From DASXYG01 sp036502625 (GTDB lineage: Bacteria > Actinomycetota > Actinomycetes > Streptosporangiales > Streptosporangiaceae): a stretch of DNA of 64,000 nucleotides. The notes under the pieces were generated by a model. That model was not told the DNA's origin, made no database searches, and saw nothing but the letters and a program-made list of their open reading frames with translations. The stretch lies in NCBI GenBank assembly GCA_036502625.1, contig DASXYG010000114.1:34255-98254 (forward strand), read 5' to 3'. Every line of letters starts with the position of its first letter. The stretch's first letter is position 1. The translations under genes were made by a program, and so were the position numbers. Shown here piece after piece: positions 49,140 through 58,107 of this stretch.

Positions 49140-50309
49140 ATGCCCTTCTACCGGTCGGTGGGCGAGATCCCGCCGAAGCGCCACATCCAGTTCCGCCGCC
49201 CCGACGGCGGGCTCTACGCGGAGGAGCTGATGGGCGAGGAGGGGTTCACATCCGACTCCTCGCTGCTCTACCACCGCCACCTGCCCACCGCGATCGTGAA
49301 GTCCGAGGGGGTCGACGACCCGGCGGCCGACGCGCGGCCGCAGCCGAACCTCCCGCTCGCCCCCCGCCATTTCCGCACCCAAGACCTCCCCGCGGCCGGC
49401 GACGTCGTCACCGGCCGGCAGCCGCTGGTCAGCAACGACGACGTCCGCATTGGCTACGCCGCCGCCGTGGAGGACTCACCGCTCTACCGCAACTCCGAGG
49501 GCGCCGAGGTGGTCTACGTCCAGTCCGGGCGCACCCGCTTCGAGTCGACGTACGGCGCGCTCGACCTCGGCCCGGGTGACTACGTCGTGGTCCCGACCGG
49601 CACGATCCACCGGTTCGTGGTGGTGGAGGGCCCGGTGAAGGCGCTCACCGTCGAGTCGCGCGGCCACATCCGCCCGCCGCGCCGCTACCTCTCGCAGTAC
49701 GGCCAGTTCCTCGAGCACGCGCCGTACAGCGAGCGCGACCTCCGCGGCCCCACCGAGCCGCTGGTCACCGAGGATGACGACGTTCCCGTGCTGGTCCGCC
49801 ACCGCGGCGGCATGTCCCGGATCACCTACGCCCGCCACCCGTTCGACGTCGTCGGGTGGGACGGCTACCTCTATCCGTACGCGTTCAACATCAACGACTT
49901 CGAGCCGGTCGTGAAGCGCACCCACGCGCCGCCGCCGGTCCACCAGACCTTCGAGGGCCCCAACTTCGTGGTCTGCTCGTTCTGCCCGCGCCCGCTCGAC
50001 TTCGACCCGCGCTCGGTCCCCGTGCCGTACAACCACCACAACGTCGACTCCGACGAGTTCATGTTCTACGTCGGCGGCGACTACTCCGCGCGGCGCGGCT
50101 CCGGCATCGAGGTGGGCTCGATCTCCCTCCACCCGTCCGGCGTCACCCACGGCCCGCAGCCCGGCGCCGTCGAGGCGTCCCTCGGCAAGGAGCGCACCGA
50201 CGAGATGGCCGTCATGATCGACACGTTCCGCCCCCTCGACCTCGCCGCGGCCGCCCGCCGCTGCGAGGACCCCGAATACGCCTGGACCTGGTCGCGAGAG
50301 GCCCGATGA
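49140..50309 (+). CDS. hmgA: Homogentisate 1,2-dioxygenase
   Basis: 389 aa from ATG 49140 with AAGGAG upstream. Cupin-type dioxygenase with the iron ligands in HHNVDSDEFMFYVGG (His and Glu) and LHPSGVTHGPQPG (second His). Other family features: EEGFTSDSSLLYHRHLPT, YVQSGRTRFESTYGALDLGPGDYVVVPTGTIHRF and NINDFEPVVKRTHAPPPVHQTF. It opens homogentisate to maleylacetoacetate in tyrosine/phenylalanine breakdown. Its stop overlaps fahA (ATGA). The length is a little short of the eukaryotic type, as usual in actinobacteria. No maleylacetoacetate isomerase gene is adjacent. Confidence 0.95.
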   Translation: MPFYRSVGEIPPKRHIQFRRPDGGLYAEELMGEEGFTSDSSLLYHRHLPTAIVKSEGVDDPAADARPQPNLPLAPRHFRTQDLPAAGDVVTGRQPLVSNDDVRIGYAAAVEDSPLYRNSEGAEVVYVQSGRTRFESTYGALDLGPGDYVVVPTGTIHRFVVVEGPVKALTVESRGHIRPPRRYLSQYGQFLEHAPYSERDLRGPTEPLVTEDDDVPVLVRHRGGMSRITYARHPFDVVGWDGYLYPYAFNINDFEPVVKRTHAPPPVHQTFEGPNFVVCSFCPRPLDFDPRSVPVPYNHHNVDSDEFMFYVGGDYSARRGSGIEVGSISLHPSGVTHGPQPGAVEASLGKERTDEMAVMIDTFRPLDLAAAARRCEDPEYAWTWSREAR

Positions 50310-51544
50310 CCCGGAGCTGGGTCCCCGGGGCCGACGGCTCGGGCTTCGGAGCGGACCACCTGCCGTACGGGGTGTTCTCCGTGGGCGGCGGCGCACCCCG
50401 GGCGGGCGTGCGCATCGGGGCCTACGTCCTGGACCTGGCCGCCGCGCTGGGCGACGACGTGTTCGCCGCGCCCGCGCTGAACCCGTTCCTGGCCCGGGGC
50501 CGCCCGGCCTGGGCGGCGGCCAGGTCCCGGGTGATCGGGCTGCTCACCGATGACGCGCGGCGCGCGGAGGCCGAGCCGCACCTGGTGCCGCTCGACCGGG
50601 TCCGCACCCGCCTCCCCGTCGAGGTCGCCGACTACGCCGACTTCTACTGCTCCCTGGAGCACGCCACCAACCTCGGCCGCATCCTCCGCCCCGCCGAGGA
50701 GCCGCTGAAGCCCAACTGGCGCCACCTCCCGGTCGGCTACCACGGCCGCGCGGGCACGGTCGTCGTGTCCGGCACCCCCGTCGCCCGCCCGTCCGGCCAG
50801 CGCCTCCCCCCAACCCCACCGTCCGGCGCGTCCTCGGTAGGCCCCACGTTCGCGAAACGCATCCCGCCCGGCGCCCCGGCCACCGCCCCCGTCTTCGGCC
50901 CCTCGGTGCGGCTGGATATCGAGGCGGAGCTCGGGTTCGTGGTCGGGGCGGCGTCCCGCCTCGGCGAGCCCGTCGCGACCGGGGCGTTCCCCGACCACGT
51001 CTTCGGGGTGGCCCTGGTCAACGACTGGTCCGCGCGCGACATCCAGGCCTGGGAGTACGTACCGCTCGGCCCGTTCGGCGGCAAGTCGTTCGCCACGTCC
51101 ATGGCCGCGTGGATCACCCCGCTGGAGGCCCTGGAGCCCGCCCGTGTCGCGGGCCCGGCGCAGGAGCCGCCGCCGCTGCCGTACCTCGCGCGCACCGGCG
51201 ACTGGGGCCTCGACCTCACCCTGGAGGTGCGGCTGAACGGCGAGGTGATCGCCCGCCCGCCGTACGACCGGATGTACTGGACCCCCGACCAGATGCTCGC
51301 CCAGCTCACCGTGACGGGCGCGTCCCTGCGCCCCGGCGACCTCTACGCCTCGGGCACCGTCTCCGGCCCCGGCCCGGCCGAGTGCGGCTCCCTGATCGAG
51401 CTCACCCGCAACGGCGCCGACCCTCTCAAGCTCCGCGACGGCACGACCCGTGCCTTCCTGGAAGACGGCGACGAGATCACCATCACCGCCGCCGCCCCCG
51501 GCGGCCTGACCCTCGCGGAGGTGCGCGGCATGATCACCCCGTAG
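50306..51544 (+). CDS. fahA: Fumarylacetoacetase
   Basis: 412 aa from ATG 50306, overlapping hmgA. Family motifs: DYADFYCSLEHATNLGRILRP, LPVGYHGRAGTVVVSGTPV (catalytic His), DIEAELGFVVGA (metal-binding Glu), NDWSARDIQAWEYVPLGPFGGKSFATS and the C-terminal SGTVSGPGPAECGSLIEL. It hydrolyses fumarylacetoacetate to fumarate and acetoacetate. It makes a two-gene operon with hmgA. The end overlaps the convergent MerR gene by 11 bases. Confidence 0.95.
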   Translation: MTRSWVPGADGSGFGADHLPYGVFSVGGGAPRAGVRIGAYVLDLAAALGDDVFAAPALNPFLARGRPAWAAARSRVIGLLTDDARRAEAEPHLVPLDRVRTRLPVEVADYADFYCSLEHATNLGRILRPAEEPLKPNWRHLPVGYHGRAGTVVVSGTPVARPSGQRLPPTPPSGASSVGPTFAKRIPPGAPATAPVFGPSVRLDIEAELGFVVGAASRLGEPVATGAFPDHVFGVALVNDWSARDIQAWEYVPLGPFGGKSFATSMAAWITPLEALEPARVAGPAQEPPPLPYLARTGDWGLDLTLEVRLNGEVIARPPYDRMYWTPDQMLAQLTVTGASLRPGDLYASGTVSGPGPAECGSLIELTRNGADPLKLRDGTTRAFLEDGDEITITAAAPGGLTLAEVRGMITP

Positions 51545-51926
51545 CCGCGGTGTCCGGCTCCGCCGCGGCCAGCACCCCCCGGTAGTGGTCGATCTTGACG
51601 CGGACCTGGGTCTGGCAGTCGCGCAGCCGGGCGACGCGCGCCTCGATGTGCGCATCGTGGGCCTCCAGGAGGGCCAGCCGGTCGGGCACGGCGTCGTCGC
51701 CGGCGCGGACCAGTTCGGTGAAGCGGAGCATCTCGGCGATGGGCATCTCGGTGTCGCGCAGGCAGCGGAGCAGGTCCAGCCACCAGATGTCCCGCTGCGT
51801 GAACCGGCGCTTCCCGCCGGGCGTGCGCCCGATGTCGAGCAGCAGCCCGATGCGCTCGTAGTAGCGCAGCGTGTCCAGGCTGAACCCGGTCCGCGCCACG
51901 ACCTCGGCCGGGGTGAAGTACGTCAT
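51534..51926 (-). CDS. MerR-family regulator
   Basis: 130 aa from ATG 51926. Winged helix: TPAEVVARTGFSLDTLRYYERIGLL, RTPGGKRRFTQRDIWWLDLLRCLRDTEMPIAEMLRF, then a dimerisation coiled coil (RLALLEAHDAHIEARVARLRDCQTQVRVKIDHY). It lacks the metal-binding cysteine cluster of CueR/MerR and resembles the AdhR/NmlR-type aldehyde-responsive group, though the effector is not certain. It is divergent from an aldo/keto reductase gene, with a perfect dyad 15 bases upstream of its own start and a second in the reductase promoter. Confidence 0.9.
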   Translation of the reverse strand: MTYFTPAEVVARTGFSLDTLRYYERIGLLLDIGRTPGGKRRFTQRDIWWLDLLRCLRDTEMPIAEMLRFTELVRAGDDAVPDRLALLEAHDAHIEARVARLRDCQTQVRVKIDHYRGVLAAAEPDTAATG

Positions 51927-51940
51927 GCCCCGAGCATCAC

Positions 51941-51960
51941 ACCTGGAGCGTGCTCCAGGT
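51941..51960. promoter_or_regulatory. MerR operator, perfect dyad
   Basis: ACCTGGAGC-GT-GCTCCAGGT is a perfect 9-2-9 inverted repeat just upstream of the MerR gene start. It is the usual size and symmetry of MerR-family sites and probably mediates autoregulation. Confidence 0.75.
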
Positions 51961-51980
51961 CAAGCGGCCCGGCGTCCGGC

Positions 51981-52010
51981 TTGAGGTGGACCGCGCTCCA
52001 GGTCGCACGA
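51981..52010 (+). promoter_or_regulatory. MerR-type promoter of the aldo/keto reductase gene
   Basis: TTGAGG (51981-51986) and CACGAT (52005-52010) are separated by 18 bases, longer than optimal as in MerR-activated promoters. The spacer carries GTGGACCGCGCTCCAGGT, an imperfect copy of the perfect dyad 30 bases upstream. Inferred. Confidence 0.6.
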
Positions 52011-52054
52011 TGTCCGCGACGGCCGGAGACCACCGGCCCCGCGGGAGGGATCCC

Positions 52055-53122
52055 ATGACGTTCACGCTCGACCAGTACCGCACGCTCGGCGCCACCGGCC
52101 TGCGCGTATCCCCCATCGCCCTCGGCACGATGACGTTCGGCGGCCGGGAGTCCTGGCACACCGGCGACGACGCCGCCGCGGAGCGGGTGTTCCGCCGCTA
52201 CGCCGACGCGGGCGGCAACTTCGTCGACACCGCGAACGTCTACGCCGGCGGGCGCGGCGAGGAACTGCTCGGCGGGTTCCTGCGGTCGTCCGGGGTGCGC
52301 GACCGGATGGTGGTGGCCACGAAGTTCGCCGTACCGACCGCGCCGGACGACCCGAACGCCCGCGGCAACGGGCGCAAGAACCTGATCGCCTCGCTCGACG
52401 CGTCGCTGCGGCGGCTGCGCACCGACTACGTGGACCTCTACTGGCTGCACCTGTGGGACACCGTCACCCCGGCCGAGGAGGTGATGGCCGCGTTCGACGC
52501 GGTGGTGCGGGCCGGGAAGGCGCGCGCCGTCGGGCTGAGCAACGTGCCCGCGTGGTACGCGATGAAGGCGCAGACGCTGGCGCGCGGCCACGGATGGGCG
52601 CCGGTGGCGGCGCTACAGCTCGAATACTCCCTCGTACGGCGGGAGGTCGAGTGGGAGCACGTGCCGTGCGCGCTGGACCAGGGCATGGGCGTGATCCCGT
52701 GGTATCCGCTGGCCGGCGGGTTCCTGACCGGGAAGTACACCCGCGACGGCGACGGGGTCTCCGGCCCCGGCCGGCTCGACGCGGCGCGCGCCTACCCCGA
52801 CCCGCGGCCCTTCACCGACCGCCACTGGGCGGTGCTCGACGAGGTCGTGGCCGTCGCCGAGGAACTGGACCACACGCCCGCGCAAGTCGCGCTCGCGTGG
52901 CTGGCGCGCCGCCCCGGCGTGGCGTCCGTCCTGGCCGGGGCCACGACCACGGACCAGCTCGACGCGAACCTGGCGGCCGCGGCCATCGAGCTGTCGCCGG
53001 AGCAGATGGCGCGGCTTGACGAGGTCAGCCGCCCGGACGCGCCGTCGCCGTACCACCTGTTCAACGCGGCGCGCCTCACGACCGGCAGGTCGCGCCCCGC
53101 GGCGGCAGCGCGCCCGTCGTGA
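52055..53122 (+). CDS. Aldo/keto reductase under MerR control
   Basis: 355 aa from ATG 52055 with GGGAGGGA upstream. Catalytic residues: D in FVDTANVYAGG, Y in the same segment, K in VVATKFAVP and H in LYWLHLWDTVTP. Cofactor-site motifs include VGLSNVPAWY, PWYPLAGGFLTGKYTRDGD and SVLAGATTTDQLDANLAA. It is similar to the AKR11/YajO-like group. Position behind a MerR-type promoter suggests induction by its substrate, probably an aldehyde or other electrophile. The 3' end overlaps the convergent peptidase gene by 47 bases. Confidence 0.9.
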   Translation: MTFTLDQYRTLGATGLRVSPIALGTMTFGGRESWHTGDDAAAERVFRRYADAGGNFVDTANVYAGGRGEELLGGFLRSSGVRDRMVVATKFAVPTAPDDPNARGNGRKNLIASLDASLRRLRTDYVDLYWLHLWDTVTPAEEVMAAFDAVVRAGKARAVGLSNVPAWYAMKAQTLARGHGWAPVAALQLEYSLVRREVEWEHVPCALDQGMGVIPWYPLAGGFLTGKYTRDGDGVSGPGRLDAARAYPDPRPFTDRHWAVLDEVVAVAEELDHTPAQVALAWLARRPGVASVLAGATTTDQLDANLAAAAIELSPEQMARLDEVSRPDAPSPYHLFNAARLTTGRSRPAAAARPS

Positions 53123-54896
53123 GGTAGGCGGCCTCGCGCTCCTCCGCGCAGCCGGAGTTCAGCAGCGCGGTGTGGCCGTCGCCGTCGTACGTCAGCAGCC
53201 GCGAGCCGGGGATCTGGCGGTGCACGGCCCGCGCCCAGACGTACGGCGTGGCCGGGTCGGAGGTGTTGCCCACCACCAGGATCGGCGGCGCGCCGGCCAC
53301 CCGCGACGGGCCGGGCGGGTTCTGCGCGCGCACCGGCCAGCCGAGGCAGCCGGACGTCATGTCCCAGAACTCGCTGTAGCGCCACATCGTGGGGGCGGCG
53401 CGGCGCACCGCGCGCTCGCGCTGCCGCAGGTCGGCGAGGCCGCGCACCCGGCCGGGGAAGTCGTGGCAGGAGATCGTGCGGTACGCGGCGTAGTACGTCG
53501 GGTCGGCGAACGACGCGTTCGCGAGCAGCGCCGAGGCGTCCGGCTTGTGCGCCGCGTCGCCGCGCGCGGCGGCCAGGGCCTTCGCGAGGTCCGGCCACGA
53601 GGCGGGGAAGTACATCTGGCCGTACGTGCCGTTGGTGATCTCCTCGGCGGTGGCGTTCCGGTGGTATTTCGAGGCCGGGACGCCACCGTGGCGGTTCACC
53701 AGCCGGGCGAAGACCGTTCGCACGCCCGTGGAGTGCAGGGCGCAGGAGGTCGTACGGGCGCACCAGCCGGCGAAGTGGCCGAAGCCCTGCTCGATGGAGC
53801 GCGCCTCGTCGACGGCGTCGCGCTTGACGGAGCGCTGGTGGTCGACGATGCCGTCGATCACCATGCGGCGCACGCGGCCGGGGAACAGCCGGGCGTACGT
53901 CTGCCCGAACTCGCTGCCGTACGACACGCCGAGCCAGGAGATCTTCCGCTCGCCCAGCGCCACGCGGATGGCGTCGACGTCGCGGGTCGCGCTCACGGTG
54001 TCGACGTGGTCGATGAGCGGGCCGGTCTTCGCGCGGCACGCGGCGCCCGCCGCGCGGTTCAGCCGGACGAGCCGGGCGTACTGCGCGGTGGTGCGGGGGA
54101 ACGTGGTGACCTTCGGGTCGTGCAGTGTGCCGCAGCGGATGGGCGTGGACGCGCCGACGCCGCGCGGGTCGAAGCCGATGATGTCGTACCGCTGGGTCAG
54201 CGGCTTGAGCCGCGGGATGGCGAAGATGCCGTTCTTCGCCGCCACCGTGGCGGCACCGGGGCCGCCGGGACCGCCGGGGTTGAACAGCAGCGACCCGATG
54301 CGGTGCGCGCGGTCCGACGCCGGGATGCGATCCACCGCGACCGAGATCCGCGCGCCGTCGGGCCGCGCCCAGTCGAGCGGCACCCGCAGCGTCGCGCACT
54401 GCAGATCCGGCACGGTGTCCTCCGTAGCGCACCCCCTCCAGGCAAGCCGCCCACCCCGAGCCGCCGCACCGGAACGGCCCACTGCAGATGCCACCACCCC
54501 CTCCGCCTGGTTCCACAGGCTGGGCCTTGCCGCCGCCCCCTCCGCCCGGTTCCACAGGGTGAACCCTGGCGCCCCACCCCCACCGCTCACAGGCACGGCC
54601 AGGGCCGCGGCAAGTGCCGCCGCCCCCTCCGCCCCGTTCCGCGGGGTGAGCCCTGGCGCCGCCACCCCACCCGCACCGCGCACAGGCGCGGCCAGGGCCG
54701 CAGCGGGGGCGGCCGCGCCCACACCCCTCGCAAGCGCCGCTCGGGCGGCAGCGGGGACGGCCCTGGCCGCACCCGCGCCGCTCGCAGGCGTGGCCTGGGT
54801 CGCGGCGGGGGCCGCGTTCGCGGGTGTGGCCTGGGTGGATGTCGGGATGGTTAGGGCGGTCAGTAGGGCCAGGGCGGTGGGGAGGGGGCGGGGCAT
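53076..54896 (-). CDS. Secreted tripeptidyl aminopeptidase-type alpha/beta hydrolase with Ala-rich insert
   Basis: 606 aa from ATG 54896 with GGAAAGG ahead. Signal peptide at 1-29 (PLPTALALLTALTIPTSTQATPANA). Residues about 30-150 are an unusual low-complexity Ala/Gly-rich linker containing imperfect 29-residue tandem repeats. The catalytic part starts RGCATEDTVPDLQCATLRVPLDW, has the oxyanion region LLFNPGGPGGPG, the nucleophile in GVSYGSEFG, Asp in NTSDPATPY and His in DGDGHTALL. It matches Streptomyces TAP/SlpD/SlpE-type peptidases that remove N-terminal tripeptides outside the cell. Cysteines in the cap domain probably form disulfides. Confidence 0.9.
   Translation of the reverse strand: MPRPLPTALALLTALTIPTSTQATPANAAPAATQATPASGAGAARAVPAAARAALARGVGAAAPAAALAAPVRGAGGVAAPGLTPRNGAEGAAALAAALAVPVSGGGGAPGFTLWNRAEGAAARPSLWNQAEGVVASAVGRSGAAARGGRLAWRGCATEDTVPDLQCATLRVPLDWARPDGARISVAVDRIPASDRAHRIGSLLFNPGGPGGPGAATVAAKNGIFAIPRLKPLTQRYDIIGFDPRGVGASTPIRCGTLHDPKVTTFPRTTAQYARLVRLNRAAGAACRAKTGPLIDHVDTVSATRDVDAIRVALGERKISWLGVSYGSEFGQTYARLFPGRVRRMVIDGIVDHQRSVKRDAVDEARSIEQGFGHFAGWCARTTSCALHSTGVRTVFARLVNRHGGVPASKYHRNATAEEITNGTYGQMYFPASWPDLAKALAAARGDAAHKPDASALLANASFADPTYYAAYRTISCHDFPGRVRGLADLRQRERAVRRAAPTMWRYSEFWDMTSGCLGWPVRAQNPPGPSRVAGAPPILVVGNTSDPATPYVWARAVHRQIPGSRLLTYDGDGHTALLNSGCAEEREAAYLTTGALPPRGATCRS
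54537..54710 (-). repeat. In-frame tandem duplication (about 87 bp unit) in peptidase linker
   Basis: Two adjacent copies can be aligned: CCCTCCGCCCGGTTCCACAG from about 54538 with CCCTCCGCCCCGTTCCGCGG from about 54624, then GTGAACCCTGGCGCC/GTGAGCCCTGGCGCC, then CACAGGCACGGCCAGGGCCG/CACAGGCGCGGCCAGGGCCG. A third partial copy starts near 54498. The unit is a multiple of three, so the duplications lengthen the linker without breaking the frame. Confidence 0.7.
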
Positions 54897-54963
54897 GGGC
54901 GGGCCTTTCCGGGGCGAGGTCACCGTGTGGTGGTCATCCTGCCCGGAGGGTGGTCGGGGTGCA

Positions 54964-56628
54964 TCAACCGTTCGGCCGAGTCGCCGTACGCCGCGCCATC
55001 TCCTCCGCGAACGCGTCCAGCCCCATCGGCCCCAGGTCGAGGGCGGCGCGGTGGAACGCCTTGAGGTCGAAGGACGCGCCCTGGCGGCGCCGCGCCTCCT
55101 CGCGTACGGCGAACCAGGCGCGTTCACCCACCTTGTACGCCAGAGCCTGGCCGGGGACGCCCAGGTAGCGGTCCACCTCGAAGCTCACGAACGCGTCGTC
55201 GGCCACCGCAAGATGGTCGCGCATGAACTCCACCGCCAGCTCGCGCGTCCACCGCTCCCCGTCGTGGAACCCGGCCCCCTCGGGGATGGGCAGCTCCAGG
55301 TGGAGGCCGATGTCGAGGATCACGCGAGCGGCGCGCATGCGCTGCCCGAGCGCCAGCATGCCGAAGCGGTGCGCGGGCTCGGTGTAGTAGCCGAGCTCGT
55401 CCATCAGCCGTTCGGCGTACAGCCCCCAGCCCTCCACGTGGCCGGCGTTGCCGAGCTCGGTGGCGGCGCGCTGGAAGCGGTTCAGGGTCTCCGCGTTGTA
55501 GACCGTCATGCCCTGCTGGAGGTGATGGCCGGGCACGCCCTCGTGATACATCGTGGCCGGCACCGTCCAGGTGGTCATGGTGTCGGTCGGCATCGTCCAC
55601 CACACGGAGCCGGGCCGGGAGAAGTCGGCGTTCGGCGGCACGGTGTAGATGCCGCCGGAGTTGGTGGGCGCGATGTGGCACTCGATGGTGCGCAGCGGCT
55701 CCGGAATGTCGAAATGGACGCCGTCGAGCTCGGCGATGGCGCGGTCGCCCAGCTCCTGGATCCACGCCCGGAAGTTCGCCCGCCCGGTGATGGTGTGCGC
55801 CGGGTCGGCGTCGAGCCGGTCGATCACCGCGCGCGCACTCTCCCCCGGCGCGATCTCCCCGGCCACCGCCGCCATCTCGCGCCCGATGCGGGCCAGTTCG
55901 ATCCAGCCCCAGGCGTACGTCTCCTCGAGGTCGGGGCGGCTGCCGAGCCAGTAGCGCACGCCGAGCTGGTAGCGGTCGCGGCCGAGGGCGTCGCGGACCG
56001 GCGCGGCGGGCGCGAGGTCCGTACGGAGGTAGGCCGCCAGCTCGGCGAACGCGGCGCACGCGCCCGCGACCGTACGGTCGAGCGCGTCGCGCCCCGGGCC
56101 GTCGTACGACCCGCGCAGGCCGTCGAGGTACGCGGCGGTGGCGTCGCACTGGGCGGCGGAGTTGGCCACCTGGCGGCGCGCCGCGACCCGGCCCGCGCCG
56201 CGCGCCTCGTCGATGGTCGCGCGCAGCCCGGCCAGCGCGGCGGGCATCGCGCGCAGCCGCGCCCCGACGGTCTCCCACGGCGTGTCGGCGCCGCGGTCGA
56301 GCAGCTCGACGGAGCGGCGCACCTCGCTGATCGCCCCGAACGGGCTGAGCTCGGCCTCGGTGGCGCCCGCGTCGCGCAGCGCGATGGACGCCTCCAGGTG
56401 GTCGCGCAGCACGCGCGCGGCGAGCCGGTCGTGGCCGACGGCGGCGGGTGCGCCCGCGAGCTCGGCCAGGGTGCGGCGGTCCAGCTCGGCGCGGGCCGCC
56501 ACCCCGGCCGGGCCGTAGTCGGTGATCTCGGTGTCGTGGCCGGTCAGGCCGAGGACCGAGGCGGCACAGGGGTCCAGTGCCGCGTACGCGTCGACGTAGG
56601 CGTCGGAGATCTGATCAACGCTTCCCAT
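54964..56628 (-). CDS. DUF885 family metallopeptidase
   Basis: 554 aa from ATG 56628. The zinc motif is in MYHEGVPGHHLQQ, with a further glutamate in HVEGWGLYAERLMDELG downstream. This is the gluzincin-like arrangement of DUF885 proteins. Long helices fill the N-terminal half (ELDRRTLAELAGA to RTDLAPAA). No signal peptide, so cytoplasmic. DUF885 members are regarded as dipeptidyl carboxypeptidase or oligopeptidase-like. The gene lies upstream of the peptidase gene by 67 bases and downstream of the amidase gene; the three peptide/amide hydrolases may share a theme but probably not a transcript. Confidence 0.88.
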   Translation of the reverse strand: MGSVDQISDAYVDAYAALDPCAASVLGLTGHDTEITDYGPAGVAARAELDRRTLAELAGAPAAVGHDRLAARVLRDHLEASIALRDAGATEAELSPFGAISEVRRSVELLDRGADTPWETVGARLRAMPAALAGLRATIDEARGAGRVAARRQVANSAAQCDATAAYLDGLRGSYDGPGRDALDRTVAGACAAFAELAAYLRTDLAPAAPVRDALGRDRYQLGVRYWLGSRPDLEETYAWGWIELARIGREMAAVAGEIAPGESARAVIDRLDADPAHTITGRANFRAWIQELGDRAIAELDGVHFDIPEPLRTIECHIAPTNSGGIYTVPPNADFSRPGSVWWTMPTDTMTTWTVPATMYHEGVPGHHLQQGMTVYNAETLNRFQRAATELGNAGHVEGWGLYAERLMDELGYYTEPAHRFGMLALGQRMRAARVILDIGLHLELPIPEGAGFHDGERWTRELAVEFMRDHLAVADDAFVSFEVDRYLGVPGQALAYKVGERAWFAVREEARRRQGASFDLKAFHRAALDLGPMGLDAFAEEMARRTATRPNG

Positions 56629-56706
56629 CGGGCCAACGTAACGGGCCGGTACGACGCCGTCAGCCGCGCCGGCGGCCGGCGCCGAAACGGGCCGTGAACA
56701 CCCGCG

Positions 56707-58107
56707 TCACAGCGCGGGTGCGCGGCCCGCCCAGTCGGTCGCGGATTCGTACGCCCGGCCGATCCGCAGCACGGTCGGCTCGGCCAACGGACGGCCGATG
56801 ATCTGCAGCCCGATCGGCATGCCGTCGCCGGTGAACCCGCACGGCACGGACAGCGCAGGCAGCCCGGTCATGTTCGCCGGGTAGACCTGCGGTGCGTACG
56901 CCGCGGACGTCGTCTTGCTGCGCCCGTCGGTGTAGTGCACCTCGTTGCGGCCGAAGATGCCGGCCGGGCCGCCGAGCGTCGGCGCGACGAGCGCGTCCAG
57001 GCCCTCGGCGCGGAACGTGTCGCGCCAGGCGTCGCGCAGCGCGGTGCGCAGCCGCTGCGCGGTGACGTAGTCGGCGCCGCCGACCTTCTCGCCCTGGGCG
57101 ACGCGCGCCCGCACCTGCTCGGTGAACAGCTCCGGACGGTCGCGCAGGTTACGGCGGTGGTACGCGAACGCCTCGGCGCTGAGGATCGCGCCCTCGGCGG
57201 CCACGGCGTACTCCACCAGCGGGAGCGTGACCTCGCGCAGCCGCGCGCCGGCCGCCGCGAGCGCGTCGACGGCCTGCCGTACGACCGCGGCGATCTCCGG
57301 GTCCGCGTCCTCGAAGAAGTGCGCGGGGACGCCCAGGGTGAGCCCGGCGGCGCCGCGTTCGAGGTCGGCGGTGTGGTCGGGCACGGGGGCGTCCACGCTG
57401 GCGGCGTCGCCCGGGTCGTAGCCGGAGATGGCGTTCATCATCAGCGCCGCATCGCGCACCGTACGGGTCAGCGGCCCCGCGTGGTCGAGCGACCACGACA
57501 GCGGGATCACGCCGCGCCGCGACACCCGGCCGTACGTCGGCTTCAGCCCGGTGAGGCCGCACAGCGCCGCCGGGATGCGCACGGAGCCGCCGGTGTCGGT
57601 GCCCATGCCGGCCATGCTCATGCGCGCCGCGACGGCCGCGCCCGCGCCGCCGCTCGACCCGCCGGGCGAGCGGTCCAGGTCCCACGGGTTGTGCGTCGTC
57701 GGGGTGTACATGCCGTACGCGAACTCGTGCGTGTGCGTCTTCCCGACGAAGATCGCGCCTGCGGCGCGCAGCCGCTCGGCCACGGCGGAGTCGCGCTCGG
57801 CGGGCGGCGCGTCCGCGCGCAGCCGGGAGCTCGCGGTCGTCCGCACGCCCGCGACGTCGTAGATGTCCTTCAGCGAGACCGGCACGCCGTGCAGCGGCCC
57901 CGCCTCGGCGCCGCCGGCCAGCGCGCGCTCGGCGTCCTTCGCGGCGGCGCGCGCGGAGTCGGCGGTGACGGTGACGAAGGCGGTCAGCTTCGGGTCGACG
58001 TCGTCGATGCGCGCGAGCACGGAGTCGACCAGCTCGACCGGCGACAGCTCGCGTTTCGCGACCGCGTCGGCGGCCGCGGCCAGGGTCAGCTCGTACGGCG
58101 CGGTCAT
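56707..58107 (-). CDS. Amidase signature family enzyme
   Basis: 466 aa from ATG 58107, which overlaps the stop of the small ORF (ATGA). Ser-cisSer-Lys triad: Lys in PVSLKDIYDVAGV, cis-Ser in DRSPGGSSGGAGAA, nucleophile Ser in GTDTGGSVRIPAALCGLTGLKPTYG. The C-terminal half (NMTGLPALSVPCGF, PIGLQIIGRP) is standard. It hydrolyses an amide; GatA is less likely because gatB and gatC are absent and the length is short. Coupling to a 47-aa ORF recalls the AtzE-AtzG arrangement, where a tiny GatC-like protein stabilises an amidase. Confidence 0.92.
   Translation of the reverse strand: MTAPYELTLAAAADAVAKRELSPVELVDSVLARIDDVDPKLTAFVTVTADSARAAAKDAERALAGGAEAGPLHGVPVSLKDIYDVAGVRTTASSRLRADAPPAERDSAVAERLRAAGAIFVGKTHTHEFAYGMYTPTTHNPWDLDRSPGGSSGGAGAAVAARMSMAGMGTDTGGSVRIPAALCGLTGLKPTYGRVSRRGVIPLSWSLDHAGPLTRTVRDAALMMNAISGYDPGDAASVDAPVPDHTADLERGAAGLTLGVPAHFFEDADPEIAAVVRQAVDALAAAGARLREVTLPLVEYAVAAEGAILSAEAFAYHRRNLRDRPELFTEQVRARVAQGEKVGGADYVTAQRLRTALRDAWRDTFRAEGLDALVAPTLGGPAGIFGRNEVHYTDGRSKTTSAAYAPQVYPANMTGLPALSVPCGFTGDGMPIGLQIIGRPLAEPTVLRIGRAYESATDWAGRAPAL

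Noticed and set aside
54537..54710. CRISPR-like array in the peptidase gene
   Set aside because: The repeats are imperfect, directly adjacent, in frame and without spacers; they encode a protein linker.
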